Of a stretch of DNA of 64,000 bases, positions 52,062-60,111 are shown in pieces. This stretch comes from an uncultured Jannaschia sp. (GTDB taxonomy: Bacteria > Pseudomonadota > Alphaproteobacteria > Rhodobacterales > Rhodobacteraceae), in NCBI GenBank assembly GCA_947494145.1, contig CANLTZ010000002.1, positions 186,001-250,000 on the forward strand, given 5' to 3'. Below the pieces are notes generated by a model that was given only the letters and a program-made list of their open reading frames with translations, was not told the DNA's origin and searched no databases. Every line of letters starts with the position of its first letter. Within the stretch, counting starts at the first letter, position 1. Made by a program: the position numbers and the translations under genes.

Positions 52062-53186
52062 ATGCTGACATTTCTCGCTTTCGGAGCGCTCTGCCTGGCC
52101 GGGCTCTATGCGGTCGTGACGCTTGTGAACCTGTCGATCTTCCGCGCCCCAGGCCGGATGTTGGACGGCGGAGAGGCGGTTTCCGTCCTCATTCCCGCGC
52201 GCGATGAGGCAGCGAATATCGGCGCCGCAGTGGATGCGGTGCTGGCGCAAGAAGGCGCCACGCTAGAAGTCATCGTGCTCGACGATGGCTCCACTGACGG
52301 GACCGACCGAATTGTCATGGGGCTGGCCAATGGCGATGACCGCGTGCGGCTTGTGCGCGGCGCTGACCTGCCTGCAGGTTGGAACGGCAAGCAACATGCC
52401 TGTCACCAACTGGCCGCCGAGGCGCAACATCCCGTGCTGCTCTTCGTCGATGCCGATGTGCGGCTCGCGCGCGATGCGGTGGCGCGGATGCAAGGCTATA
52501 TGGTGCGCCGCAAGCTGGACCTGGTGTCGGGCTTTCCGCGGCAGATCACCCGCTCCTTTGCGGAACTGGTGACCATCCCGCAGATCCTGGTGCTGCTGCT
52601 GGGTTATCTGCCCTTCCCCATGGCGCGCATCTTCCGCGGCGCAGGCTTCGCGGCGGGCTGCGGCCAACTGATGATGGTGCGCGCCGCGGCTTACACTGCG
52701 GCGGGCGGCCATGCCGCGTTTCGCGACCGGATGCATGACGGGCTGAACCTGCCCCGCAATGTGCGCCTGTCGGGCGGACGCACGGACATTCTGGACGCCA
52801 CGCCCATCGCGCGGGTTCGGATGTACGACAACTGGTCCGATATCTGGCAAGGCTTCACCAAGAACGCGACCGAAGGCATGGCCAAGCCCGTGGCCTTGCC
52901 CATCTGGACGGTGCTTCTGGCGGGCGGACACATCCTGCCGCCGCTTCTCGTATTGCTCGCCTGGGCCGCTGGCGCGGGCCAAGCCTTTGAGGTCGCCCTC
53001 CTGGCCACGGTCCTGGTCTTAGGCGCCCGGGCGGTGCTGGCCTGGAAGGTGCGCCAGTCCTGGTTAGCGGTACTGCTGCACCCCATTGGCGTGGCGGTGA
53101 CCCTCTGGATCCAATGGTCCGCTTTCATGGGCGCCCGCCGCGGCGAACGGGCCGTCTGGCGCGGGCGGACCTACGACGTAAACTGA
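52062..53186 (+). CDS. family 2 glycosyltransferase, CrtQ-like
   Basis: A 374-residue membrane-associated GT-A glycosyltransferase. The N-terminal helix (about 1-27) is followed by 'VSVLIPARDEAANIGAAV', 'EVIVLDDGSTDGTD', 'GWNGKQHACHQL' and the metal-binding 'LLFVDADVRL'. Three to four helices lie at the C terminus (about 160-185, 285-345). This order with 'GWNGKQHAC' is typical of 4,4'-diaponeurosporenoate glycosyltransferase (CrtQ)-like and hopanoid HpnB-like enzymes. Its place after two desaturases and an acyltransferase favours carotenoid glycosylation. GGGGG lies before the ATG. Confidence 0.85.
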   Translation: MLTFLAFGALCLAGLYAVVTLVNLSIFRAPGRMLDGGEAVSVLIPARDEAANIGAAVDAVLAQEGATLEVIVLDDGSTDGTDRIVMGLANGDDRVRLVRGADLPAGWNGKQHACHQLAAEAQHPVLLFVDADVRLARDAVARMQGYMVRRKLDLVSGFPRQITRSFAELVTIPQILVLLLGYLPFPMARIFRGAGFAAGCGQLMMVRAAAYTAAGGHAAFRDRMHDGLNLPRNVRLSGGRTDILDATPIARVRMYDNWSDIWQGFTKNATEGMAKPVALPIWTVLLAGGHILPPLLVLLAWAAGAGQAFEVALLATVLVLGARAVLAWKVRQSWLAVLLHPIGVAVTLWIQWSAFMGARRGERAVWRGRTYDVN

Positions 53187-53210
53187 GACCCGGCCTCACC
53201 TCCGCCTTCT

Positions 53211-53268
53211 TTCATCCTGGTCGAAATACTCCGGGGGAGTCGCGCTTGCGCGACGGGGGCTGGCCCCC
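53211..53268 (-). repeat. dispersed intergenic repeat family 1, copy d
   Basis: On the minus strand: GGGGGCCAGCCCCC, perfect hairpin GTCGCGC-aa-GCGCGAC (53239-53254), TCCCCCGGAGTATTTCGACC, AGGATGAA. It matches copy b almost base for base, although the two are 37 kb apart and inverted. It lies just after the glycosyltransferase stop, in the convergent gap before the araC gene. Confidence 0.8.
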
Positions 53269-53411
53269 TCCCACGATTGCGATCAGCTTGCCGGGCTGTG
53301 GCTTGGTGCCCAGCCACACGCCACTGTTTTTGAGATGTCGCTCTCCTATCTGCAGGGGAAGCGTCATGGCCCGTCGTCGGGCCCAAGGCCATGCCGGGCG
53401 CAGATTTTTAA

Positions 53412-53457
53412 AGCGGTTCTCGGAAAACCTGATGGCTCAGGTTTTTCGAGAACCGCT
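53412..53457 (-). terminator. perfect 21-bp hairpin after the araC stop (family 3, copy C)
   Basis: AGCGGTTCTCGGAAAACCTGA (53412-53432) pairs with 53437-53457 around TGGC, with one G-T pairing mismatch at most. It starts 5 bases after the minus-strand araC stop and is followed on that strand by TTTAAAAATC, so it can serve as an intrinsic terminator. Its first arm is the same sequence that opens copies A (14268) and B (54704). Confidence 0.75.
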
Positions 53458-53462
53458 ATCGG

Positions 53463-54456
53463 TCAGGCCCGCCGCTTGCGGCGCCAATGGCCGGGCGGGA
53501 CGCCCATGGCCTTGGTAAAGGCTGCCGTCATGTGGGATTGGCTGGAAAAGCCGCAATCGTGGGCGACATGGGCCAGTGGCTCGGACGTGTTGTCCAGCAT
53601 CTGGCAAACGCGGTCGATGCGCCGCTGGGTCAGATGCCGATGCGGGCTGTCGCCGGTGGCGGCGCGGAAGGCGCGGCTGAAGCGGTATACGTTCATTCCT
53701 GCAAGCTGGGCGAGTTCCGCCATGGGGACCTGTTCGCCCAGGCGGTCCTCCATCACCTCGATGATCCGGGCGAGTGTCTTCGTGTCGAGGGCGCGGGCGC
53801 CGGGATCGGACGGCGTTGTCACCTGACCGGCGAGTCGCAACAGGTTGGCGACGATCATGTAGGCGGAACTGTCGGCATAAAGCGGGCCGGACGGGTTCCC
53901 GGCGGCGGCCTCGTCGGCGAAGTCGGTGACCAGATGGTTCAGAAGCGGGTCGCGGAGCATGCGGGCGTGGAGCGGCTCGGTGTCGAGGGGGCGGGCGGCG
54001 CGGCCGAGGCTGGCCCAGGCCTCGTGGAAAAGGGTGGGGGGCAGGGGCGATCGCGTCGACGTCGAACGCGTCGGCGACGGTGATGGCAGTGGCCTGGTCC
54101 GGCGGGGCCAGGAGCATCTGTCCGGGACGGCCGATATCGTGGAACGTTTCGGCACCTTGGTCGACTTTCAGCCGACCGTGGCCGCGCCGAGCCAGCGTGA
54201 GCATGTATTCGTCGACGGGCGGGTCGCCGACATCGCCCGGCGGGTTGTTGCGGACCTCCACCACGCCGATCCCAAAGGTGCCCACGGCCCGATGGGCGGT
54301 GACATAGGGCGCGTTGGCGTAGGGCGCGTTGGCGTCCAGGCCCGCGGCGACGAGGTCAAGATAGGACGTATCCGCCCGCTTGCGCCGGGTCGAAGACGGC
54401 GCCCGTGGCGGGGACGTCGGAGCGGGGGCTGTCCTACGGCGTGTTCGGGTCGTCAT
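53463..54456 (-). pseudogene. AraC-family regulator gene with a frameshift
   Basis: The N-terminal about 138 residues (MTTRTRRRTAPAPTSPP start at 54456, with GGGGAGGG upstream) are in one frame and include 'FGIGVVEVRNNPPGD' and 'LTLARRGHGRLKVDQG', a cupin-like sensor opening. The rest, with 'LHARMLRDPLLNHLVTDFAD' and the AraC HTH domain ('MAELAQLAGMNVYRFSRAF', 'VAHDCGFSSQSHMTAAFTKA'), is in the +1-shifted frame. Dropping one base from the six-G run at 54036-54041 restores one protein of about 330 residues. A perfect 15-base tandem duplication (54305-54334) repeats NAPYA. Either a true mutation or a sequencing error in the homopolymer. Confidence 0.75.
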
Positions 54457-54481
54457 CGTACCCTCCCCGGATTGTGGTGAT

Positions 54482-54599
54482 TTAGAGCGTGTCGCGTTTA
54501 ACTGGATTCGTATATTCACCGGGCGGTTCGAGGCAGCGTTTGCTTCGCATAACGCGTTCGAACTGTCCGGTGAATTCGATCGAACGCGACACGCTCTAA
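54482..54599. mobile_element. MITE-like palindromic element upstream of araC
   Basis: The ends TTAGAGCGTGTCGCGTT (54482-54498) and AACGCGACACGCTCTAA (54583-54599) are perfect 17-base inverted repeats. Inside, TATTCACCGGGCGGTTCGA and TTCGAACTGTCCGGTGAAT extend the pairing with a few mismatches, leaving a short centre. Total 118 bases, no open frame. The size, long terminal repeats and TTA/TAA ends are typical of a miniature inverted-repeat element moved by an absent transposase. It begins about 26 bases upstream of the araC start codon. Confidence 0.7.
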
Positions 54600-54703
54600 G
54601 ACGTCCATATCGGAAAATAGTGGCGCCATAGTTCGCAGGCTTTCGAAATCGTCGTTTGTCGATTTTTGCGGTTTCGAAGCGCGATTGCGTTCCGCGCCAT
54701 GGC

Positions 54704-54813
54704 GGTTCTCGGAGAATCTGAGACATCAGACTCACGAGCGCGATCGAAATGTCAGTGTTATGTCGGGACGCTAATCGAAAATGCTGATTGTTAGCCTTCC
54801 GAAGGCCGCTTTA
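54704..54813 (-). repeat. dispersed repeat family 3, copy B (abuts msrA stop codon)
   Basis: Runs from GCGGTTCTCGGAGAATCTGA to GGCCGCTTTA, whose last three bases (54811-54813) are the TAA stop of msrA on the minus strand. Similar to copy A at 14268-14378 in length, in its two ends and in inner blocks (ATCAG, GGACG, ATGCTGATT against ATACTGATT). The hairpin is less perfect than in copies A and C. Confidence 0.65.
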
Positions 54814-55461
54814 GGCGCCCACCCCCACCGGGCAGGTCACGCCGGTGCCGCCGATGCCGCAATAGCCGCCTGGGTTCTTCGACAAGTATTGCTGGTGGTA
54901 ATCTTCGGCGTGGTAGAATACCGGCGCGTCGATAATCTCGGTGGTGACCGCGCCGTAGCCTGCGGATAGCAGCCGCTGAGCAAAGGCATCACGGCTGGTC
55001 TCAGACGCTGCGCGCTGGCTGTCGGAATAGGTATAGATGCCCGAGCGGTACTGCGTGCCCACATCGTTGCCCTGGCGCATGCCCTGGGTCGGGTCGTGGC
55101 CTTCCCAGAAGACCTTGAGCAGGTCCGCGTAAGTCACAACTGACGGGTCAAAGATGACGCGCACCACCTCATTGTGGCCCGTCCGGCCCGAGCAGACTTC
55201 GTCATAGGTGGCGTTGGGCGTGTAGCCGCCCGCATAGCCCACCAGGGTCATGTGGACGCCCGGCAGTTTCCAGAACATCCGCTCCACCCCCCAAAAACAG
55301 CCCATGCCGAACATGGCCTCCTCCATCCCATCGGGGACGTCGTTGCTGAGCGGCGTGTCGAAGACATGGTGTGTCGCGGCGGTTGGAATGGGGGTGTCGC
55401 GACCGGGCAGGGCCTCATCGGCGGCGATCATCTCGGCTTTCTTACGGAAGAGCTGGAACAT
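54811..55461 (-). CDS. msrA: peptide-methionine (S)-S-oxide reductase
   Basis: A 216-residue repair enzyme reducing methionine-S-sulfoxide. The catalytic Cys is in '[16 protein letters not shown]' near residue 54. It has '[29 protein letters not shown]' (parts), '[22 protein letters not shown]' and the C-terminal '[16 protein letters not shown]' with two candidate resolving cysteines. An N-terminal about 40-residue extension precedes the core. AGGAGA lies before the ATG at 55461. It is downstream of an MFS gene with a 59-base gap, and its stop is fused to repeat copy B. Confidence 0.95.
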   Translation of the reverse strand: MFQLFRKKAEMIAADEALPGRDTPIPTAATHHVFDTPLSNDVPDGMEEAMFGMGCFWGVERMFWKLPGVHMTLVGYAGGYTPNATYDEVCSGRTGHNEVVRVIFDPSVVTYADLLKVFWEGHDPTQGMRQGNDVGTQYRSGIYTYSDSQRAASETSRDAFAQRLLSAGYGAVTTEIIDAPVFYHAEDYHQQYLSKNPGGYCGIGGTGVTCPVGVGA

Positions 55462-55520
55462 TGGCGTGTCTCCTTTGTCGAATATGTAGGGGCCACACCG
55501 CGCGCCGCCAGGGGCTGCGG

Positions 55521-56750
55521 CTATTCTGCCGCCGCAGGCATGGGGCGCGCCAGCCGCGTCTCGTGGCCTGCCACGGGGTGGCGCGGCACCAGGGTCGACA
55601 GACCCAGGGAAATCAGCGCCATGAGGGCCGCCAGCAGATAGACAGACACGGGCGAGGTCAGCCACAGGTAGCCCAGAGAGGCGGGCAGGAAGACCGCGGC
55701 AATGTGGTTGATCGTGAAGGCCACGGCGGCGGTGGGGGCGATATCTGCGGGATCGGCGATCTTCTGGAAATACGTCTTGATGGCCAGGGCCAGCGAAAAG
55801 AAGATGTGGTTGATGACATAAAGCAGCCCCGCCATCCACACGCCCCAGTCGAAGACATAGAGCCCAGCATAAAGCAGGAAGATGGTCGATAGCCCCGCAT
55901 ATTCCACGATCAGCGCGGCGCGTTCGCCGAAATACCCCACGGCCCGGCCCACCAGCGGCGCAGTGACCATGTTGACGGCCAAGGTGCCCATGAAGAGCGC
56001 CGTGATTTCGTGGACGTCCAGACCGTAGCGCTCCACCATCATGAAGCCTGCGAAGACGATGAAGATCTGCCGCCGTGCGCCCGACATGAATTGCAGCGCG
56101 TAATAGAGCCAATAGCGCTTGCGCAGCACCATCTTCTTGGTCTGGGGATGGGGGCTTTCGAATTGCGGGAAGATCAGGAAGGCCGCCAGCGCGATCAGGG
56201 CCGTGGTGCCGCCCGCGACCCAGTAAACCAGATCATAACTCAGGTCGAAGGCCCGCCAAGTCAACACGATGCAGCCATAGGCCGCAAAGGTGGCGCCCGA
56301 CCCGATGGCCAGGAGCGTGCCCAGCATTCGAGGCGCCTTGTCTTTGGGCAGCCATTGGAGCTGAAGGCTCTGGTTCACGGTTTCATAGTAGTGAAACCCG
56401 ATGGAGCTGATGAGCGTGATCATCAGGATGCCACCCAGCGAAGGGAATTGCGCCGTCAACGCCGTGGCCAGTCCCAGCATGATAAGTGAGACCAGCGCCA
56501 ACACCTGTTCGCGCATAAACAGGATGACGACGATGACCCCTATGGCCAAGAAACCTGGGATTTCGCGCACGGTGTGCAGCCAGCCGATATCGGCCCCGTC
56601 GAAGCCCGCCACCTCGACTGTGAAGTTGTTGAGAAGCGCGGACCAAGTGGCAAAGGCGATGGGCATGGCCACGGCCATGAGCATCAGAAGCGCCTCGGGA
56701 CGGCGCCAGATCGGCATCTTGTGGGCCTCAGCCAGTGGCAGCGATTTCAT
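55521..56750 (-). CDS. MFS transporter
   Basis: A 409-residue major-facilitator protein with 12 likely helices. The usual loop 2-3 GxxxDRxGRR motif is not clear; there are '[20 protein letters not shown]', '[27 protein letters not shown]' (parts) and '[21 protein letters not shown]' in the second half. I recognise this as the roseobacter MFS type often beside msrA, with no known substrate. A central loop with basic '[25 protein letters not shown]' divides the halves. Upstream on the same strand lies a repeat copy and a truncated LysR gene. Confidence 0.85.
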   Translation of the reverse strand: MKSLPLAEAHKMPIWRRPEALLMLMAVAMPIAFATWSALLNNFTVEVAGFDGADIGWLHTVREIPGFLAIGVIVVILFMREQVLALVSLIMLGLATALTAQFPSLGGILMITLISSIGFHYYETVNQSLQLQWLPKDKAPRMLGTLLAIGSGATFAAYGCIVLTWRAFDLSYDLVYWVAGGTTALIALAAFLIFPQFESPHPQTKKMVLRKRYWLYYALQFMSGARRQIFIVFAGFMMVERYGLDVHEITALFMGTLAVNMVTAPLVGRAVGYFGERAALIVEYAGLSTIFLLYAGLYVFDWGVWMAGLLYVINHIFFSLALAIKTYFQKIADPADIAPTAAVAFTINHIAAVFLPASLGYLWLTSPVSVYLLAALMALISLGLSTLVPRHPVAGHETRLARPMPAAAE

Positions 56751-56843
56751 GGGATTGGGCTACGCCTGTGGGGCGGGTCTGTCCATTGGCGTTTTGTGGG
56801 GGATGCGCGCATGGGGTGTGCCCGGGCGCATATTGGGTCTGAC

Positions 56844-56880
56844 GGCGCCTCCGGCGGGAGTATTTTTGCCAGGATGAAGA
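56844..56880 (+). repeat. dispersed intergenic repeat family 1, copy e
   Basis: GGCGCCTCCGGCGGGAGTAT followed by TTTTGCCAGGATGAAGA. It keeps the CTCC-GGAG mini-hairpin and the GAGTATTTTTGCCAGGATGAAG core of the family, without the GTCGCGC hairpin. It lies between the MFS start and the end of the truncated LysR gene. Confidence 0.75.
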
Positions 56881-56893
56881 CGCGCGGTTCGCG

Positions 56894-57262
56894 TCAGCCG
56901 GTGAGCCAGTCAATGACGGCGCGGGTGCGGCGGGGTAGGCGGGTGCGGCTGGGATAGAGAAGCCAGAGCGTAGTTTCGCCGGCATCAAGCGCGCCATGCC
57001 ATTGAGGCAGAAAATCGGTAAGGCGGTTTGCTGCGAAGTCGCGGCCCATGAGCCAATCGGCCAGCAGGGTGGGGCCCAGGCCTTGCAGCGCCGCCTGGGG
57101 CAAGGCCAGGGGTGCAGTGAAGCACAGGCGGCCCTTGATGGCGATGGATTGGGTGTCGTCGCCTTGGCGGACGTGTAACAGGTCGGGCTGACCCGGGCGG
57201 TCGTGGAGCAGGCAATCGTGGTCTTGCAGCGCCGCCGGCTTGGATAAAGGTGACGTGCCGGG
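56894..57262 (-). pseudogene. C-terminal remnant of a LysR-family regulator
   Basis: About 120 codons of a LysR substrate-binding domain: 'LSKPAALQDHDCLLHDRPGQPD', 'GRLCFTAPLALPQAALQGLG', 'LLADWLMGRDFAANRLTDFL' and a clean end at 'RAVIDWLTG'. The DNA-binding domain and first half of the effector domain are missing. Beyond about 57260 the frame continues only into the antisense of the SDR fragment. It points away from that fragment, so a deletion probably removed the 5' halves of a divergent regulator/target pair. Confidence 0.72.
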
Positions 57263-57263
57263 G

Positions 57264-57691
57264 GCGTCAACTTGACCGGTGCCTACCATTGCCTGCGCGC
57301 GGTGCTCCCGGGGATGCGCGCGCGCGGGGAGGGCGTAGTGGTCAACATGTCTTCGGGCGCGGCTACGGGCGCGCTTGAAGGCTGGTCGCATTATTGCGCG
57401 ACTAAGGCTGGGCTGCTGTCGCTGACGCGGGTGACGCAAAAGGAGCTGGTGGGTTCCGGCATCGACGTGGTCGGGCTGTCGCCCGGGACGGTGGCCACGG
57501 GCATGCAGCGGGCAATCCGCGCCTCGGGGATCAACCCGGTATCGCGACTTGATTGGGCGGACTACATCCCAGCTGAGGATGTGGCGCAGGCCGTGGCCTG
57601 GTTGATCCGGGACGGTGCGGCGCGCCATGGGGGCGCGGATTTCTTGCTCAAGTCACCTGAGGGACGGGCGGAGGCGGGGCTTACCCGTTGA
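57264..57691 (+). pseudogene. C-terminal remnant of a short-chain dehydrogenase/reductase
   Basis: About 142 codons: 'VNLTGAYHCLRAVLPGMRAR', then the catalytic strand 'VVVNMSSGAATGALEGWSHY' with Ser and Tyr, 'CATKAGLLSLTRVTQKEL' with the Lys, and 'GLSPGTVATGMQR'. The N-terminal Rossmann half (TGxxxGxG) is absent and no start codon with a ribosome site precedes the conserved part. The frame begins at the junction with the truncated LysR gene. Non-functional as it stands unless expressed from an unrelated start. Confidence 0.75.
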
Positions 57692-58055
57692 AGCGTTGGA
57701 AACCCTTGGGACGATGCAATGGGCCATAATACGCCTTCATAGGGCGCTCCGCGGTCGCTGCCCATGGGCCGGGAGATCTCCAACCCGGTCGACAAGGCGG
57801 GGCTGCAGCGACCGCGCAGGGCCTTCACGATGCTGCCGTCATAGAAGAAGGTCTCGACTGTCAGCTGGCGGGGGTTCTGGTCCAGATAGCGGGCTTTACG
57901 CAACGCGCGGTTGCCCGCATAGGTCAGCGACAGGACGGGTGGTCGCCCGCCATAAAGCAGGTCAAGACGCGATCGGGGCCGTTCTGGTCCTGGGCCGTGG
58001 CGGGCATGCAGGCTGTAAGCAGGGCAAGGGACAGGGGTGCGAAACGGCTCAACAT
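57692..58055 (-). pseudogene. frameshifted small secreted-protein gene
   Basis: An ATG at 58055 opens a signal peptide (MLSRFAPLSLALLTACMPATA) and then 'QDQNGPDRVLTCF', but the frame closes after about 43 residues. Shifting one base at the AAA run near 57954-57956 continues into 'GGRPPVLSLTYAGNRALRKA', 'QLTVETFFYDGSIVKALRGR' and 'GVLWPIASSQGF'. Joined, this is a secreted protein of about 120 residues of unknown family. The 3' end is unclear because the shifted frame runs on into the SDR remnant. Either a real decay event or a single-base sequence error. Confidence 0.5.
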
Positions 58056-58208
58056 GGGCCGGGTTTATGGGCGTCAGGGTAGCCCCGGGCGCAATGGGGC
58101 GCTTGACAGCCACGGTCTGATTGGGCCCTTTGCGCCGCTTTATCGTGAGTGACGAAGGTCTTGAGATATCGGCACCTTCCAAATACCGCGTCAGCGGAGG
58201 AGGGCGCG

Positions 58209-59051
58209 ATGCAATGGGTTCTGCAAGATTTTGAGGACACGCGGAAACTGGCCGAAGCGCTGGACCGCCAGGGCTGCGCCCATACGTGGCACAGGGTGGT
58301 GCCCTTTGTGGGCGACTTGATCCCGGAACCTGTGGTGGCGAATCCCGGCCGCGTCGTGATGTTCGGCTCCTACTCGCTTTGGCGCTATGCGAAGCGCCAC
58401 GGCTACCGGCCCGGGGTCTTTATGATCCGGCCATTCGTGGGGGAGGAGGCCTGGCACCCCCATCTGCTCAACGGGGCGGATGCGCTCTTTTTGATGCTGC
58501 GCGACATCCCCGGATCGCTGCCCGACGATGGTCGTGCCTGGTTTATCCGGCCCGTGGATGACAGCAAGGCGGAACCGGGGGGCGTGCGGTCTTCGGGCGA
58601 CATCCACGACAGGGCGCACAAGGTCCTGGCGCTCGATGCCGCGGACATTCCCGATGGATCCCTGCGCCACGACACCGAGCTGATGCTGACCCGGCCCGTG
58701 CGCATCATGAAGGAGTGGCGGCTATGGGTCGTGGACGATGTGGTGGTGACCTACTCGCTCTATAAGGAGGGCCGTCGCGTCGTTTACCGTACCGAGATCG
58801 ACGACGACGCATTGACCTTTGCGCGCCGCATGGTCGCGTTGAACCCGGGTTTTGCGCGGGCCTATGTGATGGATGTCTGCCGCACGGAGGACGGGCTGCG
58901 CCTGTTGGAAACGAACTGCCTGAATGCTGCGGGTTTCTACGCGGCTGATCTTGGTAAGCTCGTTGCTGCGATTGAGGGGATAGGGACACCTTCAGGCGCA
59001 TCAGAGGTCCCTCTGGAAACGGGATCGTGCCAAGGTAAAGCGCCCAGTTAG
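58209..59051 (+). CDS. ATP-grasp domain protein (DUF4343-like)
   Basis: A 280-residue protein with an ATP-grasp-like layout: an N-terminal domain ('WHRVVPFVGDLIPEPVV', 'GRVVMFGSYSLWRYAKRHG'), a central 'WFIRPVDDSKAEPGGVRSSG', and the C-terminal metal/ATP segment 'RAYVMDVCRTEDGLRLLETNCLNAAGFY' (parts), where Asp, Glu and Asn match the Mg ligands of ATP-grasp ligases. It would join a carboxylate to an amine or thiol; substrate unknown. GGAGG precedes the ATG at 58209. It stands alone before the convergent AraC pair. Confidence 0.85.
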   Translation: MQWVLQDFEDTRKLAEALDRQGCAHTWHRVVPFVGDLIPEPVVANPGRVVMFGSYSLWRYAKRHGYRPGVFMIRPFVGEEAWHPHLLNGADALFLMLRDIPGSLPDDGRAWFIRPVDDSKAEPGGVRSSGDIHDRAHKVLALDAADIPDGSLRHDTELMLTRPVRIMKEWRLWVVDDVVVTYSLYKEGRRVVYRTEIDDDALTFARRMVALNPGFARAYVMDVCRTEDGLRLLETNCLNAAGFYAADLGKLVAAIEGIGTPSGASEVPLETGSCQGKAPS

Positions 59052-59089
59052 CCCATGGGAGGGCCCATGGTGGCTGCCGGAGAGGCGCC

Positions 59090-60004
59090 TTAAGCTGCCA
59101 TCGTGCCGCGGGCGGCCCGGCGCCATCGACCGGGTGACGTACCCATGCGTTTGGCAAAGGCGTTGGTCATGTGAGCCTGGCTGGAGAAGCCTGTGGAATA
59201 GGCGATGTCCGCCAGCTTCTCCTCGCTATGGAGCAGCCTGTCCTTGATGCGGGCCATGCGGCGATCAATCAGGAATTGATGCGGTGCCTGACCGGTCGTT
59301 GCCTTGAAGGCGCGGATGAAGGCGAATTTCTCCATATCCAGCAGGTTCGCAAGGGTATCGATGCCCCCGGTCCGATCCAGATTGGTTTCCAGATGGTCGG
59401 TGACGCGGGCAAGTTCGGACGCGGACAGACGGTTGCGGCGCGGCATGACCTTGGCGACGTCGTAGCGGCGACGCAGGATCAGAACCGCGATTTGAGTGGC
59501 CAGCAGGTCGACATATAGTTCCCCGCCAGCGGCAGGTGTTCGGGCCTCATCCAGAAGCGCCCCAGCCAAGACTTCGAGGCGTGGCTCGAACGTGCCCTGA
59601 AAGCCGAGCGGTCGCATCTTGTCTGGATCGCCCCGGGCCATGGCACGCGCTGCGTCGCGAAATATGGACCCGTCGATATATATCTGTTGCAGTTGGGCGC
59701 GCCCGGCCACTTCTTGAAAGACCGGAGTATGCGCTTGAACGAAGGACATGGTCCCCACGGTCATTGAGACATTCTGACGTTTGCCGGTTTCCAGATCGGT
59801 ATCGATCCAACCGCGGTGGTGGCCGCCGTGGAATACTTCCAGCATGTGGAAGTCGATCATGTCGCCCTTGACGCGGCACGACCCCTGGTCGGCGACCAAG
59901 GTATTCACCCGCCGCCAGTTTGCCCCGTGTTGTTCCCGGATGGTCGCCTGGAAGCGCTGCTCCATCTTGTCGACCATGTCCTGCCGTTTGATGAGCCGCG
60001 TCAT
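59090..60004 (-). CDS. AraC-family regulator (tandem copy 1)
   Basis: A 304-residue AraC regulator. The N-terminal sensor half (about 1-195) has 'DFHMLEVFHGGHHRGWIDTD' and 'AQLQQIYIDGSIFRDAARAM'. The C-terminal HTH pair has 'TLANLLDMEKFAFIRAFKAT', 'GQAPHQFLIDRRMARIKDRL', 'LADIAYSTGFSSQAHMTNAF'. It is a close paralogue of the next gene over its whole length, strongest in the DNA-binding domain, so it arose by tandem duplication. GGGAGGG precedes the ATG. The ligand and target are unknown. Confidence 0.92.
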   Translation of the reverse strand: MTRLIKRQDMVDKMEQRFQATIREQHGANWRRVNTLVADQGSCRVKGDMIDFHMLEVFHGGHHRGWIDTDLETGKRQNVSMTVGTMSFVQAHTPVFQEVAGRAQLQQIYIDGSIFRDAARAMARGDPDKMRPLGFQGTFEPRLEVLAGALLDEARTPAAGGELYVDLLATQIAVLILRRRYDVAKVMPRRNRLSASELARVTDHLETNLDRTGGIDTLANLLDMEKFAFIRAFKATTGQAPHQFLIDRRMARIKDRLLHSEEKLADIAYSTGFSSQAHMTNAFAKRMGTSPGRWRRAARGTMAA

Positions 60005-60111
60005 CCTGGCCCCTCCCTCCCGGTTGGGCGCGGTACGCCCGTCTTAGGACAGGCAGTTAGGGCAAGGCCTGTCGACGTATTGCAATTTCCTGCAGCCGGG
60101 TCGCCGCGAAG

